A stretch of DNA of 6,273 nucleotides, from assembly GCA_913775005.1 (NCBI GenBank), contig CAJYKY010000486.1, positions 1-6,273 of the forward strand, written 5' to 3'. Positions 5,829-6,273 of this stretch are shown here, in pieces; position 1 is the first letter of the stretch, and each line of letters starts with the position of its first letter. The notes under the pieces are model-generated. The model was not told where the DNA came from. It worked only from the letters and a program-made list of their open reading frames with translations, and did no database searches. A program made the translations under genes and the position numbers. Source of the stretch: an uncultured Achromobacter sp. (GTDB taxonomy: Bacteria > Pseudomonadota > Gammaproteobacteria > Burkholderiales > Burkholderiaceae_B).

Positions 5829-6273
5829 TCAGGCGGCGGCGCGGAACTGCTGGCCCAGCACGCTCCATAGGCTTTGCACGTGAGAGACGAATTGCGGCGT
5901 TTCGCGTAGCGTGAAGACGTCGCGCGGATGCGGGATCTGAATGCGCTCGTCGAGCAGCACGCGGCTGGGCGGGCCGGACAGCACCACCACACGGTCCGAC
6001 AGCAGGATGGCCTCGTCCAGATCGTGCGTGACCATGACGATGGTCTGACCCAGCTTGCGCCAGATCTCCATCAGCTCGCGGTGCAGGTGCGTCTTGGTGT
6101 GCGTATCCAGCGCGCCGAAAGGTTCGTCCAGCAGCAGGATGCGGGGCTCGACGGCCAGGCTCATCAGCAGCGCCACGCGCCGCCGCATGCCGCCGGACAG
6201 CTGGTGCGGATACGCGTCAGCGAAAGCGGCAAGATGCCCGAGTTCCAGCAGTTCGGCCACGCGGCGTTCGATC
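5829..6273 (-). CDS. ABC transporter ATP-binding protein, nitrate/sulfonate/taurine type (5' end outside window)
   Basis: The C-terminal 147 residues of an SsuB/TauB-like ATPase that powers the permease encoded next to it. Visible in order are the signature LSGGMRRRV, Walker B ILLLDEP, the D-loop GALD, and the switch histidine in VTHDLDEA. A C-terminal tail follows (LSGPPSRVLLDERIQIPHPRD). The Walker A and Q-loop regions lie beyond the right edge. The frame runs open to the last base, with IERR before an in-frame GTG at 6260, so that GTG is internal and not the start. LSGGMRRR followed by VALLMSLAVEP differs slightly from the commoner LSGGMRQRVALARALA, but all key catalytic residues seen are intact. 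The gene is first of the visible operon; a periplasmic binding-protein gene is likely further upstream (beyond 6273), which is inference only. Confidence 0.93.
   Translation of the reverse strand, partial: IERRVAELLELGHLAAFADAYPHQLSGGMRRRVALLMSLAVEPRILLLDEPFGALDTHTKTHLHRELMEIWRKLGQTIVMVTHDLDEAILLSDRVVVLSGPPSRVLLDERIQIPHPRDVFTLRETPQFVSHVQSLWSVLGQQFRAAA

Noticed and set aside
5816..5992. Upstream extension of the permease frame to 343 codons
   Set aside because: It overlaps the conserved C-terminus of the ATPase in another frame and is unlike any permease N-terminus; ATG 5815 gives the usual length.

Overview
The window looks like chromosome of a high-GC betaproteobacterium, most likely Alcaligenaceae (Bordetella/Achromobacter type). 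That placement is an inference from the strong G/C bias at third codon positions and from the style of the bestrophin-like, SET-domain, Lrp and ABC-transporter proteins. No database search was possible. Gene density is high, all intergenic gaps are under 150 bases, and I see no phage, transposase, CRISPR, tRNA or rRNA.

Layout, left to right. Bases 1-121 hold no convincing gene but are rich in perfect inverted repeats and end in an intrinsic-terminator-like hairpin on the + strand. A small SET-domain protein-lysine methyltransferase gene (122-631, minus) and a bestrophin/YneE-type membrane channel gene (779-1699, plus) diverge from a 147-base gap. The channel gene then converges on an Lrp/AsnC-family regulator gene (1722-2192, minus). 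That regulator is transcribed divergently from a full-length acetolactate (acetohydroxyacid) synthase large-subunit gene (2271-4112, plus). The 78-base gap between them is AT-rich and carries two Lrp-like sites 40 bases apart, so the regulator probably controls itself and the synthase. No small regulatory subunit (ilvH/ilvN) gene follows the synthase.

The right third is a minus-strand operon read from right to left: an ABC ATPase of the nitrate/sulfonate/taurine type (its start lies outside the window), its permease, and an SDR dehydrogenase. Gaps of 13 and 37 bases separate them. The operon converges on the synthase gene with only 25 bases between stop codons. It probably imports a small organic anion or similar compound that the SDR enzyme helps metabolise, but the substrate cannot be read from this sequence.

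I do not see a clearly new multi-gene system. The points most worth a second look are: the bacterial SET methyltransferase with a lysine-rich tail and a 7-base C tract just after its start codon; the paired Lrp-like sites and the perfect 10-bp hairpin at the 5' end of the synthase gene; the nested, mutually exclusive hairpins at the left edge; and the Asn-to-Asp change in the SDR catalytic tetrad.
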